In this document: piece by piece, positions 1 to 8,586 of the stretch | Numbering within the stretch: the stretch's first letter is position 1 | Layout: the number at the start of each line of letters is the position of its first letter | Assembly (NCBI RefSeq): GCF_902459565.1 | Contig: NZ_CABPSN010000006.1 | Coordinates: forward strand, 232,671-296,670 | Length of the DNA stretch: 64,000 bases | Reading direction: 5' to 3' | From: Pandoraea aquatica | GTDB lineage: Bacteria; Pseudomonadota; Gammaproteobacteria; Burkholderiales; Burkholderiaceae | Translations under genes and position numbers: made by a program | The notes under the pieces: model-generated | What the model saw: the letters and a program-made list of their open reading frames with translations, nothing else | Databases searched by the model: none | Told to the model about the DNA's origin: nothing

Positions 1-140
1 AGCGGTACCACGCCGTCGATGCCCTGCGCCAGCAGGTAACGCATGAGCGCACGTGCGCCTTCGATGTGGATCGTGTCGTCGGTGTGCACCGGCGTGGGGA
101 TGGCCGGGAAAATGCCCTTCAGTTGTGCGGAGCGAAGCAT
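1..140 (-). CDS. Dihydrodipicolinate synthase-family lyase, N-terminal fragment
   Basis: The first 46 codons of a minus-strand gene run off the left edge. The translation starts MLRSAQLKGIFPAIPTPV and continues through a segment ending LLAQGIDGVVP. This is the typical opening of the DapA/NanA (class I lyase) family: a first strand with a TPV/TPF motif, then a helix leading to a G-x-D-G-x-V-P turn. Such TIM-barrel enzymes use a Schiff-base lysine, which lies outside the window, so the substrate cannot be read. It begins 54 bp after the fused permease stop on the same strand and is probably the last visible gene of that operon. Many DapA-like enzymes in transporter operons are sugar-acid or hydroxyproline-pathway dehydratases or aldolases rather than lysine genes; that reading is inference. 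Confidence 0.8.
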   Translation of the reverse strand, partial: MLRSAQLKGIFPAIPTPVHTDDTIHIEGARALMRYLLAQGIDGVVP

Positions 141-194
141 GAGTTAAACGTCCGTGAATCGTGAGTTTGTTGGGGCGGATACCGCATCCGGGCT

Positions 195-2015
195 TCAGGT
201 CGCGAGGCTGCCGAGGCCACGATGACGCAGTCGCTCGGCCACCCAGATCAGTGCGGCGATGAAAAGGAACAGGCACGTGGAGACAGCGGCGATCACCGGC
301 GAGATCTGCATCGTGATCTCGTCCCAGAACTGCTTGGGCAAGGTGGTCGACAGGCCGCCCGACGTGAACAGCGCAATCGTGAGTTCGTCGAACGACGTCG
401 CAAACGCGAACAGGAACGACGACAGCAACCCCGCGCCGAGAATCGGGAACGTCACGCGGCGCAGCGTCGCCCACGGACGTGCGCCCAGGCTGTACGCGGC
501 CAGATCGAGACGCGTGTCGTAGTTGCGCAGCACCGCCATCATCGTGATAACGACGTACGGCACAGCCACCACGGTGTGCGCGAGCGTCAGCCCGACACTA
601 GAGCCGACCAGCCCGATCTTCGCGAAGAAATAGAACACGCCGACGGCGAGGATCATGCGCGGCACCACAATGGGCGCGAGCACGAAGGCGAGCATCGCCG
701 ACTTGCCGCGCATGCCGCCGCGCACCAGCAGGAACGCCGCCGGGGTACCGATCAGCATCGACAGCAAGCCTGCACCGATCCCCACGAGCATCGAACGCGT
801 GATCGCCTGCATCCACAACGGCGAATCCCAGATCTGCTGGTACCACTGCAACGAGAAGCCCTTCGGCGGCCATGCGAGACCCGAGGCCGAATCGAACGAC
901 ATCGGAATCATCAGCAACGCGGGCGCAGCGAGGAACACGACGAGCAGGAAGACGACCACACGCAGCACCAGACCGTCGCCCTGCTCTGCCTGCGTACCTC
1001 GGCCTTTCGGAAACGCGCGCAGCAACAGATCGGTTGCGGTGCCGAGCGTCGCGAGCACCTTCTCGCCGAGCGTGCGTGTCCAGCCGCCACGGCGCTTGCC
1101 TGCCTTTACATCGCCCGCGCCACCGGCCATCGTCGACAGACCGACCATGCGGTCGTAGACGAAGAACACGACCAGCACCACGGCAAGCAGCAGCACCGAA
1201 ATCGCACCAGCGAAGCCCCAGTTCAGCGCCTGCATTACCTGATCGATGATGAGCTGCGTGATCATGGTTTCGTGACGCCCGCCGAGCAGCGTCGGCGTAA
1301 TGAAGAAGCCGATGGACGTGACGAACACCATCAGCGCGCCGGCGGCCACGCCCGGCAGCGACAACGGGAAGTACACGCGCCAGAACACCGTGCCGGGACG
1401 TGCGCCCAGCGTCGATGCTGCACTCGGCAGACGCCGGTCGATGTTCTCCATGACGGAGAGCATCGTGAGCACAGCCAGCGGCATGAGGGCGTGCACCATC
1501 CCCAACACCACGGCGGGGAAGCTGTAGAGCAGCGACAGCGGCTGATCGATCAGCCCGAGGTCGAGCAATGTGCGGTTCACGACACCGTTACGGCCGAGCA
1601 GCACCACCCACGCGAACGTGCGCACGAGAAAGCTCGTCCAGAACGAGAGCAGCAGCCAGAACAGCAGGCGTTGCTTGCGCGCGCCGCTAAGCGTCGAGAG
1701 CCGGTAGGCGATCGGATACCCGGTGAGGACCGCGAAGAAGGTCGTGTAGAGCGAGACCTTGAGCGTGATGAGCAACACCTCGACGTACACCGACGAGGCG
1801 AACAGCCGTTGATATTCGGCGAGCGTGAAACCGCTCTCGCCGCGAATGCTCAGCAGCAGCAACTGGCCGACCGGATAGATCAGCATGACGGCCAGCAGAA
1901 TGACGATCGGTGCCGCCATCAGCAACGGGCGCATGCGCGAGCGCCAGCGCGCCCGGCGCGGGGCCGGCTGAGCGGGTTGGGAGGACGAGGGACGGACCAC
2001 GGCAGATGCACTCAT
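195..2015 (-). CDS. ABC transporter permease, two permease domains fused (PotB/PotC type)
   Basis: A 606-residue inner-membrane protein with two complete binding-protein-dependent permease modules in one chain. Module 1 spans about residues 30-290 and module 2 about 345-606. Each has a run of hydrophobic helices and an EAA-type cytoplasmic loop that docks on the ATPase: around residues 199-221 (STLGARPGTVFWRVYFPLSL) and 506-526 (AAYSLGARPWATLRRVTFPI). A basic linker (about 300-345) joins them. In most polyamine/iron(III)-type importers these are two genes, such as potB and potC, so this is a fusion. The start is 10 bp beyond the ATPase stop, consistent with translation from one transcript. 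Family assignment is strong; the substrate is not known and could be a polyamine, opine or other small organic solute. Confidence 0.9.
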   Translation of the reverse strand: MSASAVVRPSSSQPAQPAPRRARWRSRMRPLLMAAPIVILLAVMLIYPVGQLLLLSIRGESGFTLAEYQRLFASSVYVEVLLITLKVSLYTTFFAVLTGYPIAYRLSTLSGARKQRLLFWLLLSFWTSFLVRTFAWVVLLGRNGVVNRTLLDLGLIDQPLSLLYSFPAVVLGMVHALMPLAVLTMLSVMENIDRRLPSAASTLGARPGTVFWRVYFPLSLPGVAAGALMVFVTSIGFFITPTLLGGRHETMITQLIIDQVMQALNWGFAGAISVLLLAVVLVVFFVYDRMVGLSTMAGGAGDVKAGKRRGGWTRTLGEKVLATLGTATDLLLRAFPKGRGTQAEQGDGLVLRVVVFLLVVFLAAPALLMIPMSFDSASGLAWPPKGFSLQWYQQIWDSPLWMQAITRSMLVGIGAGLLSMLIGTPAAFLLVRGGMRGKSAMLAFVLAPIVVPRMILAVGVFYFFAKIGLVGSSVGLTLAHTVVAVPYVVITMMAVLRNYDTRLDLAAYSLGARPWATLRRVTFPILGAGLLSSFLFAFATSFDELTIALFTSGGLSTTLPKQFWDEITMQISPVIAAVSTCLFLFIAALIWVAERLRHRGLGSLAT

Positions 2016-2025
2016 GGCTTACCCC

Positions 2026-3138
2026 TCAACCGGCGATCGCCACGGCGTCGTCGGCACGCCATGCGAGGCCCAGCGTCTGACCGATTTCGAAGCGGTTGCC
2101 CTGACGGCGCGTCGGGAAGGCGGCCACGAGCGACTTGCTCGCTTCGCCGCCCGCCGCCGTCGATTGCAGATACAGCTTCGTCATACCGCCCGTCACCATG
2201 ATGTCGGTCAGCTTCGCCGAGATCGTCGCCATGCCGTCACCGGCAGCGTCCGAGTCATGCAGATGCAGGTTCTGCGGACGCAGCATCAGCTTGACCGTGC
2301 GGCCCTGCTCGACCTGCGGGTCGTAGACCATCGCGCCCGCGCCGTTCGCAGCGCTCACGCCCGGCATGGCCACGCGCACCTGATCGCCGGTGCGCGTGAG
2401 CACCGTCGCATCGAGCAGGTTCGACTCGCCGAGGAAATCGGCCACGAACACGCTTTTCGGACGGAAGTACAGATCGTCGGGCGTGCCCAGTTGCGCGATC
2501 TCGCCTGCGTTCATCAGGCAGATGCGATCGGACATCGTCATCGCTTCTTCCTGATCGTGCGTGACGTAGACGATGGTGGTGCCCAACTCCCGGTGGATGC
2601 GCTTGATTTCGAGCTGCATGTGATCGCGCAGCTTCTTGTCGAGCGCGCCCAGCGGCTCGTCCATCAGAATGATCGACGGCCGGTAGACCATGCAGCGCGC
2701 GAGTGCGATGCGCTGCTGCTGACCACCGGAGAGTTCGCGCGGATAGCGCTCTGCCACATGCGGCAGATGCACCATCTCCAGCGCGTTCATGACCATCTTG
2801 CGAGCGGCCTGTGCGTCGGTGCGACGCATCTGCAACGGGAATGCGATGTTCTCCGCCACAGTCATGTGGGGGAACAGCGCGTAGTTCTGGAACACCATGC
2901 CGATGTCGCGCTCATACGGCGCGCCGTACGTGACATCGGTCCCATTGATGCGGATGGCCCCCGCATCGGGCTGCGACAGACCGGCGATGAGCGAGAGCAA
3001 AGTGGTCTTGCCCGAGCCGCTGGGGCCGAGCAAGGTCAGGAATTCGCCCTGGGCGACATCGAGGTCGGTCGGCGCGAGCGCGACGAAATCGCCGTAACGC
3101 TTGGACAGGCCCGAAACTTGAAGATTGGCAACGGTCAT
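2026..3138 (-). CDS. ABC transporter ATP-binding protein (PotA-like)
   Basis: This 370-residue ATPase powers the neighbouring importer. Walker A is GPSGSGKT (residues 38-45), the Q-loop follows in VFQNYALFP (about 82-90), the signature is LSGGQQQR (136-143), and Walker B is IILMDEP (156-162) followed by a D-loop. Residues about 285-365 form the C-terminal TOBE-type domain typical of PotA/FbpC/MalK-like subunits. It lies between the binding-protein gene (45 bp upstream) and the fused permease (10 bp downstream), which makes a complete importer. The length is normal for the family. It is confidently an importer ATPase of the spermidine/putrescine/iron class; the exact substrate is undetermined. 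Confidence 0.92.
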   Translation of the reverse strand: MTVANLQVSGLSKRYGDFVALAPTDLDVAQGEFLTLLGPSGSGKTTLLSLIAGLSQPDAGAIRINGTDVTYGAPYERDIGMVFQNYALFPHMTVAENIAFPLQMRRTDAQAARKMVMNALEMVHLPHVAERYPRELSGGQQQRIALARCMVYRPSIILMDEPLGALDKKLRDHMQLEIKRIHRELGTTIVYVTHDQEEAMTMSDRICLMNAGEIAQLGTPDDLYFRPKSVFVADFLGESNLLDATVLTRTGDQVRVAMPGVSAANGAGAMVYDPQVEQGRTVKLMLRPQNLHLHDSDAAGDGMATISAKLTDIMVTGGMTKLYLQSTAAGGEASKSLVAAFPTRRQGNRFEIGQTLGLAWRADDAVAIAG

Positions 3139-3183
3139 GAGATCAGCACCCCAAAAAACATGAAACGGAACAGCAGGTGAGGA

Positions 3184-4314
3184 TCAGGTCAGGATCCAGC
3201 GGTTAAAGCGTTCGAGCGCCACGCTCTGGTTCTGCTGCCAGAACTGCGCGTTGATGTGCACGCCGCTCTTCATGTTGTCCGGGAACGTCGGGCAGTTCTT
3301 GGCGATCTCGGGCTTCACGTAATTGAAGGCTTCCGGCTGCGTCATGCCGGCCGGGAAGTACTTGACCAGTTCTGCCTGACGCTTCGGATCGCTCGCGAAC
3401 TTGATGAACTCGCGGCAAGCGGCAGCGTTGGGCGTGCCCTTCAGAATCGACCAGTTATCGACGCCCCAGATGTTCTGGTTCCAGACGATCTCGACCGGCA
3501 CGCCGTTGGCCTGTGCCGACTGCGCACGCGAAGCCCACGTGGCGACCATGTCGACTTCGCCCGAACCGAGCATCTGCTCGACCTGCGCGCCCGTCGTCCA
3601 CCACACGGCGACCTGCTTGGCAATCTTGTCCAGGCTCTTGAATGCACGGTCGAAGTCGCACGGATACACCGAGCCGGGTGCCACGCCATCGGCGAGCAGC
3701 GCCTGCTCGATGGTGTCGAACGGATACTTGCGAATCGAGCGACGGCCCGGGAAATCCTTTACGTTCCACAGATCGGCCCACGACGACGGGGCTTTGCGGC
3801 CCTTGAACGCATCGGTGCGATACGCCAGCACCGTCGAATAGACGTTCGTGCCCACGCCGAACGGCGACATGTATTGCTTCGGAATCTTCGCGATGGTCGG
3901 GTCCGCTTCGAGACCGTGACGCTCCAGATACTCCTTGCCGCCCGACGTCAGCAGCAAAATCGCAGGCTGGCTGATCTTCGCCATATCCCACGTGTAGCTG
4001 CCGGCTTCGACCATGCTCTTGATCTGCGCGGTCGGCTCCGCATTGGCCTGCACGCCGACGACCTCGATGCCCGTCGCCTTGGCGAACGGCTTGTAGTACA
4101 CGGCGTCGTACGCCTTCGTGTAGATACCGCCGTCGTCACGCACCACGATGCGCTTGGAGGCGGCGCGCGAGGGCGTCCACACGAACGGGAAGGCGACGGC
4201 GGCCGCGCCGACGATGGCCGACTTCATGGCCGTGCGACGGCCCGGTTGTGCGAGCGTCGCGTCGCTTTTCTTGGCGGTATCGAGCGGGCTTGCGGAGGTC
4301 TTGCGTTTCATCAT
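3184..4314 (-). CDS. ABC transporter periplasmic substrate-binding protein, probable Tat export
   Basis: A 376-residue extracellular solute-binding protein of the PotD-like group. The start was placed at the first of two adjacent ATGs because GGAG sits about 6 nt upstream; a longer reading frame adds 20 low-quality residues. The N-terminus carries a twin-arginine sequence (GRRTAMKSAIVG, arginines 26-27) before a hydrophobic stretch ending near TPSRA, so export by Tat is plausible. The mature part begins KRIVVRDDGGIYTKAYD, as in spermidine/putrescine-type receptors. It is the first gene of the importer trio. It lies 137 bp downstream of the FAD oxidase gene on the same strand, so all may share one transcript. 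Substrate unknown. Confidence 0.88.
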   Translation of the reverse strand: MMKRKTSASPLDTAKKSDATLAQPGRRTAMKSAIVGAAAVAFPFVWTPSRAASKRIVVRDDGGIYTKAYDAVYYKPFAKATGIEVVGVQANAEPTAQIKSMVEAGSYTWDMAKISQPAILLLTSGGKEYLERHGLEADPTIAKIPKQYMSPFGVGTNVYSTVLAYRTDAFKGRKAPSSWADLWNVKDFPGRRSIRKYPFDTIEQALLADGVAPGSVYPCDFDRAFKSLDKIAKQVAVWWTTGAQVEQMLGSGEVDMVATWASRAQSAQANGVPVEIVWNQNIWGVDNWSILKGTPNAAACREFIKFASDPKRQAELVKYFPAGMTQPEAFNYVKPEIAKNCPTFPDNMKSGVHINAQFWQQNQSVALERFNRWILT

Positions 4315-4451
4315 GGTCTCCGGTCTTGACTGGGAGGGTGGGCGCGGCGACGGACAGCGGGCTGAAGGACTCAACAGCCGCCGCGCGCGCAGTTATGGCA
4401 AAACAAACAGCAAAAACTTGAAAAGCGTGTGTGTGGATCCGTGCGCGACGC

Positions 4452-5900
4452 TTACGGAACGAGACGCCCCGGATTGAACAACTGGTTCGGATCGAGCGCC
4501 GCCTTCACCGTGCGCATCAGCGCCAGTTCAGCGGGAGCCTTGTAGCGCTGCATCAACGGCAGGCCCGTTTGCCCGACGCCATGCTCGGCGCTGAAGGTGC
4601 CCGACAAACGCGCGGCAACGTCGTTGACCGCAGCACGCATCGCGTCGCCCATGGCCGCGCTGTCGGCCAGCGCCGCCCATGCGTCGAACGAAAACATCGG
4701 AATGAAGTGGACGTTACCGTCGCCCATGTGACCGACGATGGCGATGTCGAGCCCCGGCACGATGGCGTGCACGGCGCGCGTCGACGCGTCGATGAATTCG
4801 GGCACGCTCGACACCGGCACTGCGCAGTCGGTGGTCAGGCCGATGGCGGCCTTCTTGTTCGCTTCGCTCACGCTATGGCGCACTTCCCAGAGATCGGCGC
4901 GCTGCGTTTCGTTTGCGGCGATGACGGCGTCTTCCACGAGCCCCTGCTCGATGGCTGCGCCCAGCGTTTCGGTGAGCACCGCTTCCAGCCCCTCGGCATC
5001 GCGCGTGTCGCCCAGTTCGACAAGCACGTGCCAGGCATGGGCATCGGTGAGCGGGTTACGACGGTTCGGCACGTTCGCCAGCACCAGATCGAGCTGGTGA
5101 CGATTCATGATTTCGAACGCGGACAGACGCGAGCCGCAGGCGTTCTGGAACATGCCGAGAATTTGCTGCGCCGCAGCCGGGTCGCGCGGCGCGAACCACG
5201 CGAGCGAGTGATGGGTGGGCAATGGATGCAACTTGAGCGCGGCCGCCGTGACGATACCGAGCGTGCCTTCCGCGCCGATGAACAGATGCTTGAGATCGAT
5301 GCCGGTGTTGTCCTTGCGCAGCGCACGCAGACCGTCCCAGATCGTGCCGTCGGCCAGCACGACTTCGAGACCCAGCACGTTCTCGCGCGTATTGCCGTAA
5401 CGCAGCACGCTCGTGCCGCCCGCATTCGTCGAGAGCGTGCCGCCGATCTGGCACGAGCCTTCGGCCCCGAGACTCACCGGATACAGACGCCCGACGTCGG
5501 CCGCCGCATCTTGCACGGTGTTCAGAATGCACCCAGCTTCGACAACCATCGAGCCGTTGGCGGCGTCGACCTGGCGGATATGACGCATGCGCGCCAGATT
5601 CAGAATGACCGGCGCCGGACCGTGGGTCGGCGGCACTGCGCCACCGCACAGGCTGGTATTCCCGCCCTGCGGGAGGATCGATACACCGGCCGCTGCACAC
5701 AGCTTCACAATGTCGCTCACCTGTTCGGTGGACGACGGCAGCACGACACACAGCGCCTCGCCCCGATAACGGCCGCGCCAGTCTTCGGTATAGCCGGCGG
5801 TGTCCGACTCACCCGTGAGCACGGCGTCCGCGCCGAGTGCTTCCTGTAACCGGGTCAACAGCGGGGTCAACAGCGTCTCTTGGGTCACAGCGTCGTTCAT
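4452..5900 (-). CDS. FAD-linked 2-hydroxyacid oxidase/dehydrogenase (GlcD/D-lactate dehydrogenase family)
   Basis: A 482-residue flavoprotein with an N-terminal PCMH-type FAD-binding domain (about 40-220) and a C-terminal FAD-linked oxidase domain ending FNPGRLVP. The dinucleotide-contact loop LPQGGNTSLCGG lies at 76-87, followed by ILNLARMRHI and a typical AEGTLGIVT loop. The metal and substrate region GHMGDGNVHF and the late SAEHGVGQTG motif are intact. Family members oxidise D-lactate, glycolate, D-2-hydroxyglutarate or related acids. The start was set at ATG 5900, with AGGAG about 11 nt upstream, rather than a longer frame whose first 59 residues look non-coding. It is divergent from the aldehyde dehydrogenase gene, and the intergenic region has repeated palindromes. 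The specific hydroxyacid is unknown. Confidence 0.9.
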   Translation of the reverse strand: MNDAVTQETLLTPLLTRLQEALGADAVLTGESDTAGYTEDWRGRYRGEALCVVLPSSTEQVSDIVKLCAAAGVSILPQGGNTSLCGGAVPPTHGPAPVILNLARMRHIRQVDAANGSMVVEAGCILNTVQDAAADVGRLYPVSLGAEGSCQIGGTLSTNAGGTSVLRYGNTRENVLGLEVVLADGTIWDGLRALRKDNTGIDLKHLFIGAEGTLGIVTAAALKLHPLPTHHSLAWFAPRDPAAAQQILGMFQNACGSRLSAFEIMNRHQLDLVLANVPNRRNPLTDAHAWHVLVELGDTRDAEGLEAVLTETLGAAIEQGLVEDAVIAANETQRADLWEVRHSVSEANKKAAIGLTTDCAVPVSSVPEFIDASTRAVHAIVPGLDIAIVGHMGDGNVHFIPMFSFDAWAALADSAAMGDAMRAAVNDVAARLSGTFSAEHGVGQTGLPLMQRYKAPAELALMRTVKAALDPNQLFNPGRLVP

Positions 5901-6041
5901 CGCCTGCCTGCTCCTGAATGCTTCGGTTCGACTGCCTCGCCGCAATCGTCCGTCGTTGCCCCCGACGGTTCGTAGCGACTTGAAGTGCCATGCCAGACGC
6001 CCGTCTGGCGATTCGATGTGATCAAGGATAGGCGAGAAAAA

Positions 6042-6069
6042 ATTGCAATAAAATATCTTTAATTGCAAT
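6042..6069. promoter_or_regulatory. Paired ATTGCAAT palindromes, likely operator between divergent operons
   Basis: The self-complementary octamer ATTGCAAT occurs at 6042-6049 and again at 6062-6069. The copies are exactly 20 bp apart (about two helical turns), separated by an A/T-only stretch apart from one C. They lie in the 271-bp gap between the FAD oxidase (minus) and the aldehyde dehydrogenase (plus). Such spacing fits two dimers, or one tetramer, of a repressor covering both promoters. No clean consensus -35/-10 pair could be assigned, and no regulator gene is in the window nearby. The sequence is observed; the operator role is inferred. Confidence 0.5.
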
Positions 6070-6171
6070 GCGCTCACTTTAGGTGTTTATGCGGATGTGA
6101 CCGATACGACGGTCAACGCTCTCGTGAGTTAAGTGATAATGGCCCCACCCTTCACACGAGGTGCAGTCGAC

Positions 6172-7665
6172 ATGCCCGAAGCTACACACTTCATCGGCAA
6201 TCGCTGGGTCGCCCCCGCCAAGCGCGGCGGTGTTTCCGCGATGTCTCCGCTATCGCCACTGTCGGCCAATACGGCCAACACCGTCATTGCCGTCATCGAT
6301 CCCTCCGACGGCCAGCCGTTCACCGAAATCGCCCGCGGCGACGCCGAAGACATCGACCGCGCCGTGAGTGCGGCGCGCGCCGCCTTCAACGGCGACTGGG
6401 GTCGTACCGCCGCCGCCGAGCGCGGACGCACGCTTTACGCATTCGCCAGCCTTCTCGCCAAACATCAGGAAGAACTCGCGCAACTTGAAGCCCGCGACAC
6501 CGGCAAGCCGCTCAAACAGGCCCGTGCCGACGCCGCCGCCATCGTGCGGTACTTCGAGTTCTACGCCGGGGCCGCCGACAAGCTGCATGGCGAGACGATT
6601 CCCTATCAGCAAGGGTTCACCGTGTTCACCGTGCGCGAGCCGCACGGCGTGACCGGACACATCATCCCGTGGAATTACCCGTTACAGATCTTCGGACGCA
6701 GCGTGGCCGCCGCGCTCGCGACGGGCAATGCCTGCGTCGTCAAACCGGCGGAAGACGCGTGTCTCTCGCTGCTGCGCGTGGCGGAGCTGTCACTCGAAGC
6801 CGGGCTGCCGCCGGGGGCGCTCAATATCGTGACGGGCTACGGGGCCGAAGCCGGTGCTGCGCTTGCAAAGCATCCGGGCATCGATCACATCTCGTTTACC
6901 GGCTCGCCCGCCACCGGCACGCTGATCTCGCAGATGGCCGCCGAGAATCACACCCCGGTGACGCTCGAACTCGGCGGCAAGTCGCCGCAGATCATCTTCG
7001 CCGACGCCGATCTGGACGCCGTGATGCCGGTCGTCGTGAACGCCATCGTGCAGAACGCCGGGCAGACCTGTTCGGCGGGCAGCCGCCTGCTGGTGGAGCG
7101 CGACGCGTATGAGCACGTGCTCGCCCGACTGGCCGAAGCGTTCGCCCATCTGCGCGTGGGCCCGTCGCATGACGATCTCGACCTCGGCCCGCTTATCAAC
7201 GCGAAGCAGCAGCAACGCGTGTGGGACTTCCTCTCCGAAGCGCAGCACGACGGGATTGCCGTGATGTCGCAGGGCGAAGTCGTCGGCAGTGCGCCGGAGG
7301 CGGGCTTCTATCAGGCCCCGACGCTGCTGCGCGACGTCCCCGACACGCATCGTCTTGCTCGTGAAGAAGTCTTCGGCCCCGTACTCGCGGCCATGCCGTT
7401 TACCGATGAAGCCGACGCCGTGCGACTCGCCAACGGCACGCTTTACGGCCTCGCCGCAGGGGTATGGACGCGCGACGGCGCCCGTCAGATGCGTCTGGCT
7501 CGCGACATTCGCGCCGGTCAGGTCTTCATCAACAACTACGGCGCGGGCGGCGGTGTGGAACTGCCCTTCGGCGGCATGAAGCACTCCGGTCACGGCCGCG
7601 AAAAGGGGTTCGAAGCCCTTTACGGATTCACCACGCTCAAGACCGTCGCCATCCGGCACGGGTGA
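6172..7665 (+). CDS. NAD(P)-dependent aldehyde dehydrogenase
   Basis: A 497-residue aldehyde dehydrogenase oxidising an aldehyde to its acid. The ATG at 6172 was preferred because GAGGTG lies 8 nt upstream and the length then matches the family; an upstream ATG at 6133 would add 13 residues. The general base is Glu266 in LELGGKSP and the nucleophile Cys300 in GQTCSAGSR, in canonical register with family numbering. The cofactor motif FTGSPATG and the late EEVFGPVL motif are present. It heads the plus-strand arm, followed 51 bp later by a short-chain dehydrogenase. Its substrate presumably comes from the same pathway as the divergent oxidase and the DapA-like lyase; semialdehydes are likely, but nothing in the sequence fixes this. 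Confidence 0.92.
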   Translation: MPEATHFIGNRWVAPAKRGGVSAMSPLSPLSANTANTVIAVIDPSDGQPFTEIARGDAEDIDRAVSAARAAFNGDWGRTAAAERGRTLYAFASLLAKHQEELAQLEARDTGKPLKQARADAAAIVRYFEFYAGAADKLHGETIPYQQGFTVFTVREPHGVTGHIIPWNYPLQIFGRSVAAALATGNACVVKPAEDACLSLLRVAELSLEAGLPPGALNIVTGYGAEAGAALAKHPGIDHISFTGSPATGTLISQMAAENHTPVTLELGGKSPQIIFADADLDAVMPVVVNAIVQNAGQTCSAGSRLLVERDAYEHVLARLAEAFAHLRVGPSHDDLDLGPLINAKQQQRVWDFLSEAQHDGIAVMSQGEVVGSAPEAGFYQAPTLLRDVPDTHRLAREEVFGPVLAAMPFTDEADAVRLANGTLYGLAAGVWTRDGARQMRLARDIRAGQVFINNYGAGGGVELPFGGMKHSGHGREKGFEALYGFTTLKTVAIRHG

Positions 7666-7716
7666 TTCGCTTCTTTTTGCTTCCTTTTTGCTTCCTTCGT
7701 ACTTCGGAGACAAGGC

Positions 7717-8475
7717 ATGCGTTTGCAACAGAAAGTGGCTATCGTGACGGGCGCCGGATCGGGATTCGGCGAAGGCATTGCGAAGACGTTTGCACGCGAG
7801 GGCGCGGCGGTCGTCGTCAACGATCTGAATCGTGAAGCGGGCGAGCGTGTGACCAGGGAGATCGTTGAGGCGGGCGGACGCGCGGCGTTCGTCTACGGCG
7901 ATGTCTCCCGCGAAGAAGATCACGTCACGCTGCTCACCGAGGCCGTCTCACGCTTCGGCAAACTGGATGTCGTCGTGAACAACGCGGGTACCACGCACCG
8001 CAACAAGCCACTGCTCGAAGTCACCGAAGCCGAGTTCGATCGTGTCTATGCGGTCAACGTCAAGAGCATCTTCTGGAGCGCGCGCGCCGTCATCCCCTAC
8101 TTCCAGCAACACGGCGGCGGCGTGATGATCAACATTGCGTCGACGGCGGGTGTGCGTCCGCGCCCGGGCCTCGTCTGGTACAACGGCAGCAAGGGCGCTG
8201 TGATCACCGCGAGCAAGGCGATGGCCGCCGAGTTCGGCCCGCAGAACATTCGCGTTAATTGCGTCAATCCGGTCATCGGCGACACGGGCCTGACCGCCGA
8301 ATTCATGGGCGTGCCCAATACGCCCGAGAATCGCGCCAAATTCCTCGCAGGCATTCCGCTCGGCCGCTTCTCCACGCCGCAGGACATCGCCAACGCGTGT
8401 CTCTATCTCGCCAGCGACGACGCCGCCTTCATCACCGGCGTGTGTCTCGAAGTCGACGGCGGCCGCTGCATCTAG
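7717..8475 (+). CDS. Short-chain dehydrogenase/reductase (classical SDR)
   Basis: A 252-residue Rossmann oxidoreductase. The glycine motif TGAGSGFGEG is near residues 10-19 and NNAG is near 87-90. The catalytic triad is Ser142 (NIASTAG), Tyr155 and Lys159 (WYNGSKG). The C-terminus, ITGVCLEVDGGRCI, matches the typical VDGG ending. A GGAG Shine-Dalgarno precedes the ATG. It would oxidise or reduce an alcohol/keto group with NAD(P)H. Its place between the aldehyde dehydrogenase and an MFS carrier suggests a step in the same catabolic route. The family is certain; the substrate is not. Confidence 0.93.
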   Translation: MRLQQKVAIVTGAGSGFGEGIAKTFAREGAAVVVNDLNREAGERVTREIVEAGGRAAFVYGDVSREEDHVTLLTEAVSRFGKLDVVVNNAGTTHRNKPLLEVTEAEFDRVYAVNVKSIFWSARAVIPYFQQHGGGVMINIASTAGVRPRPGLVWYNGSKGAVITASKAMAAEFGPQNIRVNCVNPVIGDTGLTAEFMGVPNTPENRAKFLAGIPLGRFSTPQDIANACLYLASDDAAFITGVCLEVDGGRCI

Positions 8476-8586
8476 CCCCGTCGCATCCATCTGCGCGCAT
8501 ACCGTTTCCAGCAGTCCGTAGTACCCGTAGTTGTCGCACCACAACATAACGATAGACAACACAACGTCAAACCGGAGGAGATCCGT

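Noticed and set aside
222..2201. 659-codon open frame antisense to the fused permease
   Set aside because: It is the reverse-complement shadow of a real permease in GC-rich DNA, full of His/Arg/Gln/Glu runs and without domains or a ribosome site.
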